52,546 bases of DNA from CAYVLA01 sp964549615 [NCBI: uncultured Thermococci archaeon] (GTDB taxonomy: Archaea > CAYQAE01 > CAYVLA01), in the NCBI GenBank assembly GCA_964549615.1, contig CAZJVP010000002.1, forward strand, positions 1-52,546, given 5' to 3'. A model generated the notes under the pieces. The model was not told the DNA's origin. It searched no databases and saw only the letters and a program-made list of their open reading frames with translations. This document shows, one piece after another, positions 16,693 through 26,129 of the stretch (positions are counted from its first letter, which is position 1; each line of letters opens with the position of its first letter). A program made the position numbers and the translations under genes.

Positions 16693-17300
16693 GCCCCATG
16701 CCCCGGATGTCGCGTCCGAATCCACGATTTTGGAGAGCCTTGCTTCGCAGCGCTGGATCGCTGTGTCCGCACTCGTCCGGGCGTCCTGGATCCAACAACT
16801 CTCCCTCACGACGCTGACGGTGAACGCGCAACTCCAGCCCTCGTTCCAAACCTTGTTTCCGCCCTACAACCCAAACGTCTCCGCCTTCGCCATGGCCGCG
16901 GGCATCATCCCGGTAACGACCAGCATGAACAAGCCCGGGGGACGGGAGCCCTCAGAGACGAAGCCTCGGGCGAGGAGCGGGTCTGCCCCGGCAAACCAGC
17001 GACCTAACCCAGAACGACCTACTGCGAACACAGGTCTGGGTCGCCCCCTTGAGTGTAACACAAGAAGGCAGCCCCAATATCCACCAAAAGGGCTCGGTAA
17101 TGTCGCACTTGAGCGGCATGACGCGGGAGGGGACAGACCGGGAGGCTGCAAGGCTCGAACTGCAGCCTAGCCCCAGTCGAGAAAACCATCCCCTGTAGTC
17201 TCGAAATAGACCGCCCCTTCCTCCGCGTCTCGGACCACATGCAAGGAACGCTGACTCCGCTCCGCCATCCGTTGGTTAGCTCGGATCACGCTCAGACGGG
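16693..17300. other. No recognisable gene (608 bp)
   Basis: Frames exist on both strands, for example a plus frame from TTG 16730 and a minus fragment reading VRDAEEGAVYFETTGDGFLDWG near 17165-17230. None has a family motif, promoter or ribosome binding site. It may hold a decayed gene. A 7-bp inverted repeat GGCTGCA/TGCAGCC lies at about 17143-17166. Confidence 0.35.
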
Positions 17301-18545
17301 CTACGTTCGATCCATGAGCAGCTTTGTAGCTTTAACCTCGCGGTAGAACCTACGACGAACCATCAGCGACCAGAGGAGGAAGCCGCAGAAAAGCGTCGTC
17401 CCCGTCACTGCGAGCCACTCCACGACGTATACCCACAGCAGCGTTGCGTTCTTTAGCTTCATGGCGTCTTGTTCCATCTCGTCAAGCATCGCCTCCACCT
17501 CCCGGTACGCATCGAGCATCTCCTCAAAACGCAGCTGCAGGTACTCGGGCATGGCAGCAGCTATGGCTGCGTCGATCTCTCCCGCGCGCCGCAGGATGCT
17601 TCTCGTATTGGCCCCGAAGGACTCGCAGAAATCTAGAAGGCTGACCAATAGGGATCTCCTCGTTGCGACCTGGAAGATCTTGGTCCTTGCTGCGTGAGCG
17701 AGTGTCACGTCCTGGGGAACGGGCCGCCCATTCAGGTAGATCATCAGGTTGCTTCCGAAGTCGATCGCATACTCCCAGGGCGAGCCGTACCAGGAGAGCG
17801 CGTGGATCTCGCTAGTCAGCGCAAAAACCCTAGCCTCATTGGGGAGTTTCCAGGTGATCATCAGGGGGTCCTCGGATCCGCTGGCGGACACGACGCGCGC
17901 CAGCATCTCGGCTCCGGGCCTCACCTTCACCAAGTTGTGGTGCCACCTGATCTGGCCAAGGTTGGGGTCTTTGAAGTTCCACGGAATGCTCCGGATGAGT
18001 TCGTGGTCAGGCTTGTCGAAGATGACCGGCCAGCCAGACTCGACCCAGACCCCAACCACGTCCTCGGTCGGGAGCAGCCTGCCAACCGCGCTATCGCCCC
18101 AGGGCGGCGCGGCCATGCTAGTACCGCCGAACGTCTCCCAGCCGCCGGACATCAGCAAACCCATGCCACCTTCCTCCACGCCCTGGGCCAGCTTGTCTAT
18201 GTGCGTGCCCACCGCGAAGCGGTTGGCATTGGCAAGGACTATCACGTCGAAGTTGCTGACCAAGTCCCGGTAGGTCCGGGGCATGTAGAGCCTGACCCTC
18301 CTGTGCACCTCCGACTCCGCCATTCCAGCCCAGTCGCGCAGCGTGGCGATCACGAAGCCCATCGAGAAGAGCGGATCCGACCTCATGAAGTTGAAAGGAG
18401 GAGATCGAGCAATGCAGCCTATGTAAAGGACCCCGATCCTTCCGTCTTGGAGTCCAAGAGCTCCCTGACAAAGACATCCCGCAATAACCACGGCTGAAAC
18501 TACTGCCCACTCCCAGGAACCGGCTCCCCGCAACTCCCTGCTCAC
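17301..18545 (-). CDS. Membrane-anchored GATase1-like protein, paralogue B
   Basis: The 414-residue product has a signal segment (about 12-32). The GATase1-like domain opens with GRIGVLYIGCIA, contains the turn GGWETFGGTS and the LLPTEDV strand. The helical stalk carries ESFGANTRSILRRAGEID and ends in a membrane helix with LLWVYVVEW and a basic tail (RRRFYREV). Block for block it matches paralogues A and C, including the acidic-aromatic Y-x-x-E-W in the membrane entry region. GTG is the only usable start. It lies alone between the toxin-antitoxin cluster and a large glycosidase-like gene. Confidence 0.75.
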   Translation of the reverse strand: MSRELRGAGSWEWAVVSAVVIAGCLCQGALGLQDGRIGVLYIGCIARSPPFNFMRSDPLFSMGFVIATLRDWAGMAESEVHRRVRLYMPRTYRDLVSNFDVIVLANANRFAVGTHIDKLAQGVEEGGMGLLMSGGWETFGGTSMAAPPWGDSAVGRLLPTEDVVGVWVESGWPVIFDKPDHELIRSIPWNFKDPNLGQIRWHHNLVKVRPGAEMLARVVSASGSEDPLMITWKLPNEARVFALTSEIHALSWYGSPWEYAIDFGSNLMIYLNGRPVPQDVTLAHAARTKIFQVATRRSLLVSLLDFCESFGANTRSILRRAGEIDAAIAAAMPEYLQLRFEEMLDAYREVEAMLDEMEQDAMKLKNATLLWVYVVEWLAVTGTTLFCGFLLWSLMVRRRFYREVKATKLLMDRT

Positions 18546-18968
18546 ATCCTCAGCCGGTGGCCTTCTCCGTGAAAGCGCCTTGCCTTCTAAAGGCTTTTGG
18601 CCCGCAATCCCCGCGAACCCCCAGGACCCCAGCCAGTTTCAGCGCCTCGGCTGCCGTTAGGAGTCAGAACATTTCCATTTGCATCGGCTTGGGTGCGGAA
18701 AAACACGCCATCAGGGGTGGCGCTAAGCTCCCTCTTGGTTCTCTGCGGCTGAGGCCCAGAAGGGACGAACGCTCGTCTGTCAGGCACTTGCTTTGGCTTC
18801 ATGCCTCGTCTTTTCCCCCGCGCGGCATCCAAAAGAAGAGCATGCCCCCCTCAATGGCGGGCTGGCGCTCAGATTGGGTTCAAGAACTCCTGTGTCGTCC
18901 TCAGGCATTGGCCATGAGCCGGGCAGCAGGGAGTCCCTGAAAGCTTTTAGGCAACGCCAACGAACCTG
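18546..18968. other. Divergent intergenic region (423 bp)
   Basis: AAGCTTTTAG at 18941-18950 is a TATA-like box for the gene on the right. CCTTTAGAAGG (minus strand, about 18583-18594) may serve the gene on the left with a short leader. No gene is visible between them. Confidence 0.4.
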
Positions 18969-21083
18969 ATGGCCGCAGGAGGGGCTTCTACGGAGACTGC
19001 GGAAAAGCCGGATGCCGCGGCTTGGCCGATGGGCGAGCCAGGATCGTATGGGATCTATGTATACGACAATGAGGGCAAGATCCCCTCCTCCGTCGTAGTG
19101 CAGCTGGGGGTCGAGCTTGGAGAAGTTGAGAGGAAAGCAGGACAAGGATATCAGTGGCTCCGGCTCGACGCTTACAAGATGAATGGCGAGCACTTTCGTG
19201 TCTGGCTGCTCGCCGCCCAGTACCCGCCTGAAAGGCTGAAGTATGCGTCCGGGACGGTTCTGCGGTACGTTTTCCAGGAAGGCAACCTGCGCCCGCTGGA
19301 ATATGTCGACAGGTTCACGGGAAAGGCCGTGCTGCCGAGTCTAGGCTTCTGGAGATACCAGTTCCCTAGGCCCCGAGAGGGGCAGGACATGTTTCCCTTT
19401 CCTTTGAGCGTCAAGTACCTGGGTCTGCCCATGAGGTTGGACTGCTCCGGCGTCGGGGACGTCTTCCCTTTGCCGAATCCGGCGAGGCTGGAGCTTCTTC
19501 CAGATCTGCAGATAGGGGCCAAGGGATACAGCGTCCGAGACAAGCGCGAGTTCCGTCGATATGACAGGCTGACTCCTGACGATCTTCACGGCCGGTACGA
19601 GATGGTTCCCTACGAGAGAAGCGATTACCCGGAAAGAATCGCAGCTGGCGAGACGACCTTCCACGTTCGGCCTTCGGACGAAGACCTGGTTGCCCGCCAA
19701 CCCGTGTTCTACTCGGGGATCGATGCCAAGGCAATGAAGTATCCGGAAAGCCTGTACCGGAGCAACTTCCTGGGCGGCGTGGAGCATCTAGACGAGCCAA
19801 CGGGGACGGCAGCCGGCCGACTCAGGAAGATGCCGCCGCAACAGATAACCCCCGAGATCGCTTTCGAAGAGGTGAAGAAAGCGTTCCGCGAAGCGAACTA
19901 TGAGAAAGGCTCGACGACCTGGCTCCTGAAGGGGCTCAAAGAGCGGGAAGATGTGGACGTAGGGGATATGTCCGGACTTCAGTCGAACATCTACACCTGG
20001 GACGGGGGAACCTTCACCGCGGCCTACCAGCTGAAAGACGATCCTGACGGTCCTCCCTGCGCGATAATCAACGAGTGGTATCTCAGCTTGGCGCGTGGTC
20101 CTGCATGGCTGGATCGAATCGCCGAGATCCAGATACCAACGAATGACGAGAAGGCGATGTGGGACTTCGAGTTTGCCCACCTCAGGGGAGCGGCAAGGGT
20201 GAGCGGGAAGAAATGGGGAGTCGCGATATATGGAGCGGACCTGGGGCTGATTCGGGAGGCTTTGAGAAAGGCATACGACGCCGGTGCTTCTTATTTCGTC
20301 TTCTGGACCACCGGGGGCCCGATGCACGTCCCATATCTGGAGAGGCTGGATTACGCGAGATTCCTGCGGCTGTACGCGGAACAACATCCGGACCGAGACA
20401 TGGAGGCTCTCAAGCGTTCGGCCGAGGTGATGATCCTCTATCCTCCAGGATATGCCTGGCAAGGGGATCCGATGTGGTGGGGGATACCTGCAACCAACCT
20501 TGAGCGCAAGAACCGCTTCGGACTGAAGTATCGGGAGATCCTGCACAGGGTCGGAATGGAGATCGAGAGATGCCATCGCCTTGGGATCTCTTACGATCTG
20601 GCCTGGGATATGGAGGGCCTGGATCTCTCTGGCTACCGCGAAGTCGTGAGGGTGAAGGAGGACGGAACGATCCATGTGACCGAGGACGGCGGGGCTGAGC
20701 AGGTCCTGCACGAGCCTAGACCCGTCCATCGCCCCAGCGGGGTTCCCCCAAGGCTGGACGTCGTGCTTTCCAAGCCTGAAGGGCGTGCCCCGACCGTCGT
20801 GACGGCAAGGGCCACCGTGAGTGGGGGCTCAGCTCCGATCTACTACGCGCCTTTTCAGGACGAGGCGGGAGTCTGGAGAAATCAGAAGGTCGCCTGGGAA
20901 CTCTACGGGCCGGAGGAGTGGGATTACACAGGCGGGATCTGCGGGTTGAGGCCTTTTGGAGAAGAACTCCTGAACGTGAGGTTCAGGCTCGAGAAACCGG
21001 GGAGGTACCGCCTGAGAGCAACCGCAATAGACCTAGCCGGCCGTACCACAGTGGTCTGGAAAGAGATCCTCGTTCGCCCTTGA
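18969..21083 (+). CDS. Large intracellular glycosidase-like protein, family unclear
   Basis: The 704-residue product has no signal peptide. The N-terminal 300 residues are beta-rich. The middle (about 300-520) looks like a TIM barrel: INEWYLSLARGPAW, WDFEFAHLRGAA, then KKWGVAIYGADLG, ASYFVFWTTGG and a metal- or sugar-lined WWGIPATNLE. The C-terminal 110 residues are an Ig-like sandwich (GRYRLRATAIDLAGR). I cannot assign a GH family; acid residues in WDFE are candidates. A TATA-like box about 22-26 nt upstream supports the ATG start. The cytoplasmic location suggests action on imported oligosaccharides, in contrast to the anchored proteins nearby. Confidence 0.65.
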   Translation: MAAGGASTETAEKPDAAAWPMGEPGSYGIYVYDNEGKIPSSVVVQLGVELGEVERKAGQGYQWLRLDAYKMNGEHFRVWLLAAQYPPERLKYASGTVLRYVFQEGNLRPLEYVDRFTGKAVLPSLGFWRYQFPRPREGQDMFPFPLSVKYLGLPMRLDCSGVGDVFPLPNPARLELLPDLQIGAKGYSVRDKREFRRYDRLTPDDLHGRYEMVPYERSDYPERIAAGETTFHVRPSDEDLVARQPVFYSGIDAKAMKYPESLYRSNFLGGVEHLDEPTGTAAGRLRKMPPQQITPEIAFEEVKKAFREANYEKGSTTWLLKGLKEREDVDVGDMSGLQSNIYTWDGGTFTAAYQLKDDPDGPPCAIINEWYLSLARGPAWLDRIAEIQIPTNDEKAMWDFEFAHLRGAARVSGKKWGVAIYGADLGLIREALRKAYDAGASYFVFWTTGGPMHVPYLERLDYARFLRLYAEQHPDRDMEALKRSAEVMILYPPGYAWQGDPMWWGIPATNLERKNRFGLKYREILHRVGMEIERCHRLGISYDLAWDMEGLDLSGYREVVRVKEDGTIHVTEDGGAEQVLHEPRPVHRPSGVPPRLDVVLSKPEGRAPTVVTARATVSGGSAPIYYAPFQDEAGVWRNQKVAWELYGPEEWDYTGGICGLRPFGEELLNVRFRLEKPGRYRLRATAIDLAGRTTVVWKEILVRP

Positions 21084-21355
21084 CCTGGTAGCCATAGGGG
21101 ACGGGTCCGGACACGATCTTGGAGGCATGTGCTACCCGACCCCGTACTATCGAACCAGCAGCCCTGTGCGGGTGGCCGAAAGGAACGCCTCCGGATGTGC
21201 CTCCAGCGTCTAGGAACGATCCTTCCCGCTAAGAAGACGGTGGCCAAGGTGTGCCAAGCATCCACGTTGCCTTTCGGCCGAACGTTGAGCCTCGGCCAAG
21301 GATCGATGGGGAAGCATTCCTTCCAGGCTTCCTTCGGCCTTCCGAAGATCCATGG

Positions 21356-22031
21356 CTACTCCAGAGGGATCCTGTACTTGTAGTAGTCCGCCCACATCCA
21401 GCGCTCCGCGTCCCGCTCGGCGTAGCGGGTCAGGAACACCACGACCTCGCACGTCAGGAAACGTTTCCCGGACAAGACGCTCATCCCCAGGAGACCTACG
21501 CCCCCGGATCCCGGCAGGGATCGCCCCTGAACCAGACGGCCTGAATGTCGAGTAAACCTGGCCCCTCGAGGGCCGGCTCCAGATCTCCGCGACCTCTCTA
21601 ACCGTGGGCTCCAATTCCCTCGGGTCCCCCGCGTTCACGCCGCTGCACCAAATGTTGACGTAGACGTAGTAGCGCTCCCCGCGGTGCTCCAGCAATGCGT
21701 CCGGCCTCCTCTTCGAGGCTCGGCCCCGGCCGTACACCAAGAACGGCCAGAGCTTGCACGCCGCGGGCTTCATCCCCAGCGGCTGAAGGCCGCATCCCCC
21801 CGAAACGTCTTGGAAGATGCAGCGGCCGGCGATCCTTCGCAGGGACGGTCGGCCGACCGTGGACAGGTCGATGCACCATGAGCCGAACCTCTCGAGCAGG
21901 CGCGCGTATTCGATGGTCCTCAGCTGCGCCCTGTACCTGCCGCAGCACAGCCCACAGCCCAGACAGCGCCAGGAGCTTATCCTGCGCCAGGGAACGTACC
22001 GCTCCGTGCAACCAGGACACCGCGCAGGCAA
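21356..22031 (-). pseudogene. YkgJ-type Fe/Zn-chelating cysteine-cluster protein with a frame break
   Basis: From TTG 22031 the product begins MPARCPGC. It has the cluster CLGCGLCCG (C23, C26, C29, C30), a later GRCIF...GGCGL, and KPAACKLWPF, the full cysteine pattern of YkgJ (PF03692). After GQVYSTFR the open frame loses coding character. From about 21545 another frame is strongly coding-like and ends GKRFLTCEV...DYYKYRIPLE at 21356. One indel near 21525-21545 would join them into a protein of about 225 residues. The family's role is unclear; it binds a metal cluster. The upstream start is uncertain. Confidence 0.6.
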
Positions 22032-22171
22032 ATAAGTGTTGTTTGAGGATGAGACATCCCTGGAAGTTGGAGGAGATCCCGCAAAGCCCAGAGGCGTCCG
22101 GAGATTGCGTGGAGGAGCGGCGAGGGCCGTTTGCTCCGAACGGTGGCAGTGGGGAATTCGAAGAACCGCGT

Positions 22172-22216
22172 GTGTATATATCAAGCATTACATTTTAATC
22201 CGGGTAATATATACAC
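22172..22216 (+). promoter_or_regulatory. Inverted-repeat operator around the vapBC TATA box
   Basis: GTGTATATAT (22172-22181) and ATATATACAC (22207-22216) form a perfect 10-bp inverted repeat. CATTTTAAT (22191-22199), a TATA-like box 29 nt before the VapB ATG, sits between the arms. Ribbon-helix-helix antitoxins bind such repeats, so autorepression by VapB or VapBC is likely (inference). Confidence 0.6.
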
Positions 22217-22224
22217 GTACTTGC

Positions 22225-22485
22225 ATGGCCATCATAACGGTCAGGGTGGATGAGAAGCTCAAGAGGAGAATGGACCTGCTTGCTGATATTAACTGGTCAG
22301 AGTTCATAAGGCGGGCCATCGAGCGGAGGCTCGATATGGAGGACTCCATCCAAAGAAGCCTTAGCATCGATCTGAGCCGCCTCGACGTTGCCATGGCAGT
22401 GCAGGACCGCATAAGGGAGAGGACATCCGGAGCATGGTCCGGAGCCGAGGAGATACGGAGATGGAGGGACTCGAGAAGATCGTAG
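22225..22485 (+). CDS. VapB-type antitoxin, ribbon-helix-helix
   Basis: The 86-residue product begins MAIITVRVDEKLKRRMDLL, the beta strand and first helix of an RHH DNA-binding domain. INWSEFIRRAIERRL is the second helix, typical of archaeal VapB. The C-terminus (AWSGAEEIRRWRDSRRS) is the toxin-binding part. It overlaps vapC by 25 nt. It likely represses its own operon through the inverted repeat immediately upstream. Confidence 0.88.
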   Translation: MAIITVRVDEKLKRRMDLLADINWSEFIRRAIERRLDMEDSIQRSLSIDLSRLDVAMAVQDRIRERTSGAWSGAEEIRRWRDSRRS

Positions 22486-22889
22486 TCGATGCCTCGGTGG
22501 TCGTAAAATGGTTCAACCGGGAGGAATTCACCGAGGAGGCCCTCCTGCTGAGACAGCGAATCCGCCAGGGAACGGCCACGCCGTTTGTGCCGGAGATAAT
22601 GATATTCGAGGTCGCCAACTCGCTCCGATACAATCCCGATTTCGGCACATTGGACGTTGAGGAGGCCGTGCAGAGCCTCCGTGACATGCAGTTCCCAACG
22701 ATGCCCCTGAACGACGAGATGTGGCGGAGGGCGGTCGAGATTGCGTTCGAGAGGGGAATCACGATATACGATTCGGCCTACGTTGCGATGGCGGAGTGCA
22801 TGGACGCCAAGCTCTACACGGGCGACGCCAAGCTCGCCGAGAAGACCAAGGACATGGAGCGCGTCGTCCACATAGCGCACTACAGGTGA
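22461..22889 (+). CDS. VapC-type PIN-domain RNase toxin
   Basis: The 142-residue product starts at ATG 22461 inside vapB. PIN motifs: IVVDASVVVKWF (first Asp), PEIMIFEVANSL (Glu), IYDSAYVAMAE (Asp) and KLYTGDAKLA (Asp). VapC toxins cleave tRNA or rRNA and are held inactive by VapB. All catalytic residues are present, so the module looks functional. The chosen start avoids nine extra residues from GTG 22434. Confidence 0.88.
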   Translation: MEGLEKIVVDASVVVKWFNREEFTEEALLLRQRIRQGTATPFVPEIMIFEVANSLRYNPDFGTLDVEEAVQSLRDMQFPTMPLNDEMWRRAVEIAFERGITIYDSAYVAMAECMDAKLYTGDAKLAEKTKDMERVVHIAHYR

Positions 22890-22925
22890 GTGCAAGCCGT
22901 CTTGAAGGGAGGCCAGTAGCGCGTC

Positions 22926-24161
22926 TCAGGGCTTCCCGCGCGGCATATTCGTTCGCACGAACATCATGTCCTGGGCGGGGATTGATTCGCACTCGAGCGC
23001 GATCACCGATATCGGGTCGTCCGGTGGCTCCGCCGGCAGGCCAATGAGCCGAAGGCCGAAGTCGTTCTGCACGAACTCAACCCGGCTTTTCCTCGGCAGC
23101 AGCTTGGCCGAGACAACCTTGGTGCGCAGCCCACCTATCCCGCACTCCGGCCCCGGCCAGGAGTGGAGGTGCACGTACAGAGTCTTCCCCTTGCGCGTGA
23201 AGTTGGCAAAGCTGGACCTCTTCACTCCGCACGGCTCGGCACCGTAGATGGTGTGCCCGTACCTCTTCATCCACCTGCCGACCGCGCTGAGGATCCGAAC
23301 CGACTCTTGGGGCACCGATCCGTCGGCCTTGGGCCCAATGTTGAGGAGATAGTTGCCGCCGTCGCGGGCACAGGTGATGAGATACCCGAGGATCTGCTTG
23401 GGGGACTTCCAGTTGTCGTCCGCCTTGTGGTACCCCCAGCTCGCGTTCATTGTCATGCATGCCTCCCAGGCCCTCCCCTCGGGCTCGCCCCTGACGTGCT
23501 GCTCGGGGGTGCTGAAGTCCTCAGGGAGCCCCGAACGGTTGTTGATTATGATGTCGGGTTGGAGCTCTCTGACCATGCTGTTCATCTTGGCGGATTCCCA
23601 GCCCTCGGGCGTCAGGGGCCAGGGGACGTCGTACCACAGGATATCGACCTTGCCGTAGTTGGTCATCAGCTCCCGGACCTGGCCGTGGATGTACTTGACG
23701 AACCTCTTTCGTGCATCCTCGTCCTCCGCACACCTTGCCCCGTCCGGGTGGTGCCAGTCCATCAAGGAGTAGTAGAACCCGAAGCGAAGGCCCTCGGACC
23801 TGGCCGCGTCGACGAACTCTGCGACGAGATCCCGGCCGCAGGCCTTCGGTGCACAGTAATCCGTGTGCTCGGTGTCAAAAAGGCAGAAGCCCTCGTGGTG
23901 CTTCGTGGTCATCACCATGTACCTCATCCCAGCCCGCTTGGCCAGGCGCGCCCAATCTCGGGCAGGATGGGGCTTGGGCTTGAACCGCTTCGTGAGCTTC
24001 TCGTACTCCGCAACGGGAATTGCCTCGTTCTCCATGGCCCACTCATGCCTGCCGATTATGCTGTACAGCCCCCAGTGGATGAACATGCCGAACTTGGCCT
24101 CGTGCCACCACTTCATCCGCCTGATCCGATCCTCTTCGGAGGTAGAAACATTGCTGCCCAT
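22926..24161 (-). CDS. Alpha-L-fucosidase, GH29
   Basis: The 411-residue product starts at ATG 24161, which follows a strong GGAGGAG. Family blocks: WWHEAKFGMFIHWG (about 18-31), TTKHHEGFCLFDT, LRFGFYYSLMDWHHP, and VDILWYDVPWP with the nucleophile Asp at about 178. GNYLLNIGPKADG is the conserved strand before the C-terminal beta sandwich. No signal peptide is present, so it acts inside the cell on imported fucosylated oligosaccharides. It overlaps no gene; the isomerase gene ends 35 bp upstream on the same strand, forming a two-gene operon. Confidence 0.93.
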   Translation of the reverse strand: MGSNVSTSEEDRIRRMKWWHEAKFGMFIHWGLYSIIGRHEWAMENEAIPVAEYEKLTKRFKPKPHPARDWARLAKRAGMRYMVMTTKHHEGFCLFDTEHTDYCAPKACGRDLVAEFVDAARSEGLRFGFYYSLMDWHHPDGARCAEDEDARKRFVKYIHGQVRELMTNYGKVDILWYDVPWPLTPEGWESAKMNSMVRELQPDIIINNRSGLPEDFSTPEQHVRGEPEGRAWEACMTMNASWGYHKADDNWKSPKQILGYLITCARDGGNYLLNIGPKADGSVPQESVRILSAVGRWMKRYGHTIYGAEPCGVKRSSFANFTRKGKTLYVHLHSWPGPECGIGGLRTKVVSAKLLPRKSRVEFVQNDFGLRLIGLPAEPPDDPISVIALECESIPAQDMMFVRTNMPRGKP

Positions 24162-24196
24162 GTTACATCTCCTCCGGGCGGTCGTGGGCACTTCTA

Positions 24197-25015
24197 TTAT
24201 TTGTGTTCCCCTCGCCCCCGTTGGCTCGACGCGGCCGCCTCGCGCCAAAGCCTGCGGATGTTGGCCGTCGATCGAACGATGGACTCCAGGACCGGCGGAC
24301 CTCCGGTCTCGGAGGAAAGCCAGCCGTCGTAGCCGTGCCCCTTAAAAATCGCGAAGATGGCGGGAAGATCCACGATTCCCTCGCCGGAGGGCACATGCTC
24401 CATGCCCGAGGACAAGTCGCTGACGTGCACATGGACCACCCGGTCCGCGACCGCCCTTGTCAGCCTGACGGGGTCATCACCGACGGGCAAGGGATTGGAC
24501 GTATCCAGGTTCACCTTAAGCCGCGGGTCGCCCACAAGCTTAAGGATGTCAAGGAACTCCTCGATGCGACTCCCGAAAGGCGGATGATCCTCGAGGGCCA
24601 GCTGCACGCCGCGCCTCTCAGCGTAGTCCAAGCATGACCGTAGGCCCTCCGCGGCGCGACGGGCTCCCTCCTCCGCGCTCAAGGGGCCAAGGGGACCACC
24701 AGCGGTAAGGAGCACCGCTTGTGCGCCGCAGACCACCGCCCAGTCCACATCCCGCTTCACCGACGCGATCTCCCTCTTGATATTGCCGGATACGAAGTTG
24801 GCATAGTTTGTGAACATCGAGACCTCCAGCCCGGCACGTTCAATCAATCTCACAAGCTCTCTCAACCTCGCCTCAGTCGGTGGACGAACGAACGGCTTGT
24901 AGACCTCGACGCCGTCCAGGCCGACCTTGGCCGCCATTTGGACCCGGCTTTCCACCGGACGCTTTTCCTCGCTGAGCTCGCCGAGGAAACAGATTGGAAT
25001 GCATCCCACCTTCAT
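24197..25015 (-). CDS. Sugar phosphate isomerase/epimerase, xylose-isomerase-like TIM barrel
   Basis: The 272-residue product has the metal-binding series of the AP_endonuc_2/hexulose isomerase fold: ALEDHPPFG (Glu), VNLDTSNPL (Asp), VVHVHVSDLS (His) and a GEGIVDLPAIF loop. SSETGG gives the last Glu. It probably interconverts a keto- and aldo-sugar or epimerises a sugar released by the fucosidase just downstream; the substrate is not evident. No transport signal. First gene of the pair with GH29. Confidence 0.85.
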   Translation of the reverse strand: MKVGCIPICFLGELSEEKRPVESRVQMAAKVGLDGVEVYKPFVRPPTEARLRELVRLIERAGLEVSMFTNYANFVSGNIKREIASVKRDVDWAVVCGAQAVLLTAGGPLGPLSAEEGARRAAEGLRSCLDYAERRGVQLALEDHPPFGSRIEEFLDILKLVGDPRLKVNLDTSNPLPVGDDPVRLTRAVADRVVHVHVSDLSSGMEHVPSGEGIVDLPAIFAIFKGHGYDGWLSSETGGPPVLESIVRSTANIRRLWREAAASSQRGRGEHK

Positions 25016-25262
25016 GGTGATGCCTGCCCCATTTGCCGCCGCCCGCTTATGACTGCGTGCGTCTGGGGAATCCTCCCGGCCGCACCGAGGCCACTCGGAG
25101 GCCCACCTCCTAGCGCGAATCCGGAGCCGTCACCCAAACCCGCCCTTCTTTGAGCAGATTCCATCCGTGCCAGCATCGGCTCAGGAAGACGCTTCTCAAG
25201 CCCGGGGCACGACCCGAGCGCCGTTTGCCTGCCTCACGGCCAACCTCCAGGGCGTAGCCGCG

Positions 25263-25754
25263 TCAGGCAAGGAATTTGCGGTAGTTTTCAACGCAGTACC
25301 TCGATCCCTTTCTGGCAACCGTGAATCCCTCTGCTTCGAGCAGGCGCTTGTGTGCCTCCGCGCCGCCCGGGTACTTGTCGTTCAGAATCCCGCCCACCTT
25401 GAGCGTGCGCCAGTACGGGGTGATGTCTTTTCTGCCCTCTGCCCGGGCTTCCTCAGCCGCGTTCGCCGCGATCATGACGAATATCCCGGTGGTCAGCGTA
25501 CAACAGAACCTCGTTCCGTGTTTCTGTGACAGCCTTTCGCATATCCCATCGAGTGTGATCAGCCTGCCCTTGGGAACGGATCGCATGACCGCGTCCACCT
25601 CCGAGGGAGGGGCGAGAACGACCAAGTCGCCGGGCTTGGCACCCCTCTTCTGGAGCGCCCTTCCGCAGGGGAAGCTGGGGTCAAATTCCAACACCTTTGG
25701 CATCTTCCCGCTGTCCCGGAGCTTTTCCCGCCAACTCTTCTTCCTGTATGCCAT
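25263..25754 (-). CDS. MGMT-like protein lacking the alkyl-acceptor motif
   Basis: The 163-residue product has the DNA-binding part of O6-alkylguanine transferases: MRSVPKGRLITLDGICERLSQ, then TTGIFVMIAANAAEEAR and YWRTLKVGGILNDKYPGG. In true MGMT the acceptor is PCHRV; no such motif occurs here. It therefore belongs to the MGMT-family proteins of alkyltransferase-like type, which flag lesions rather than repair them. The length matches related archaeal and bacterial proteins that share the ITPYWRTLK block. It stands alone, 15 bp from a truncated GATase-like fragment. Confidence 0.75.
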   Translation of the reverse strand: MAYRKKSWREKLRDSGKMPKVLEFDPSFPCGRALQKRGAKPGDLVVLAPPSEVDAVMRSVPKGRLITLDGICERLSQKHGTRFCCTLTTGIFVMIAANAAEEARAEGRKDITPYWRTLKVGGILNDKYPGGAEAHKRLLEAEGFTVARKGSRYCVENYRKFLA

Positions 25755-25769
25755 GTTTCTACTCCCCCG

Positions 25770-25904
25770 TCACTCGACGTGCAGGTTTCCCGAGGCCACC
25801 TCGCCAACGAACAGGATCCTCACCCTCCCGGAACCGGGGCCGGTCCGCGCCTCAGCCTGCGCTAGGAGAGCCACGGCGACAAGGAAGCCGATCAGCGATG
25901 ACAA
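25770..25904 (-). pseudogene. Truncated 5' end of a fourth GATase1-like paralogue
   Basis: From TTG 25904 the minus strand reads a signal peptide (SSLIGFLVAVALLAQAEA) followed by GSGRVRILFVGEVASGN and a stop at 25770. Signal plus GRVRILFVG matches the opening of the three full paralogues (GRIRVLYIGD, GRIGVLYIGC, GRIRVLFIGD). The rest of the gene is missing, replaced by the MGMT-like gene 15 bp on. I read this as a deletion remnant. A genuine small secreted peptide is the alternative. Confidence 0.55.
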
Positions 25905-26121
25905 CTTCCCTGCGGTAACGCCCCCGGGACGTTACATCGCGGGGCCGTGCCTCCAGATATCTCTTTCGCAAGTCCTGCCCAGGCATATCCTAGACGTGAA
26001 GGGCACCCTTTCCGAAGCGCATCGCCGGATCGCATCCGGAAGCTTCCGACACATCCCGCCCAGCAACCTTTTCCGGCGACGGGACTGTCCCGGGAGTGCT
26101 GCCAGGCCGCAGATCGTACGA

Positions 26122-26129
26122 TTCTTATC
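26122..26129 (+). promoter_or_regulatory. TATA box of GATase1-like paralogue C
   Basis: TTCTTATC is centred 27 nt before GTG 26153, which lacks a ribosome binding site. It fixes that GTG as the start rather than the upstream GTG 26096. Confidence 0.5.

Noticed and set aside
16730-17170. Plus-strand frame of 146 codons
   Set aside because: No ribosome binding site, promoter or recognisable motif; the second half becomes Arg/Pro-rich as non-coding frames do in this GC-rich DNA.
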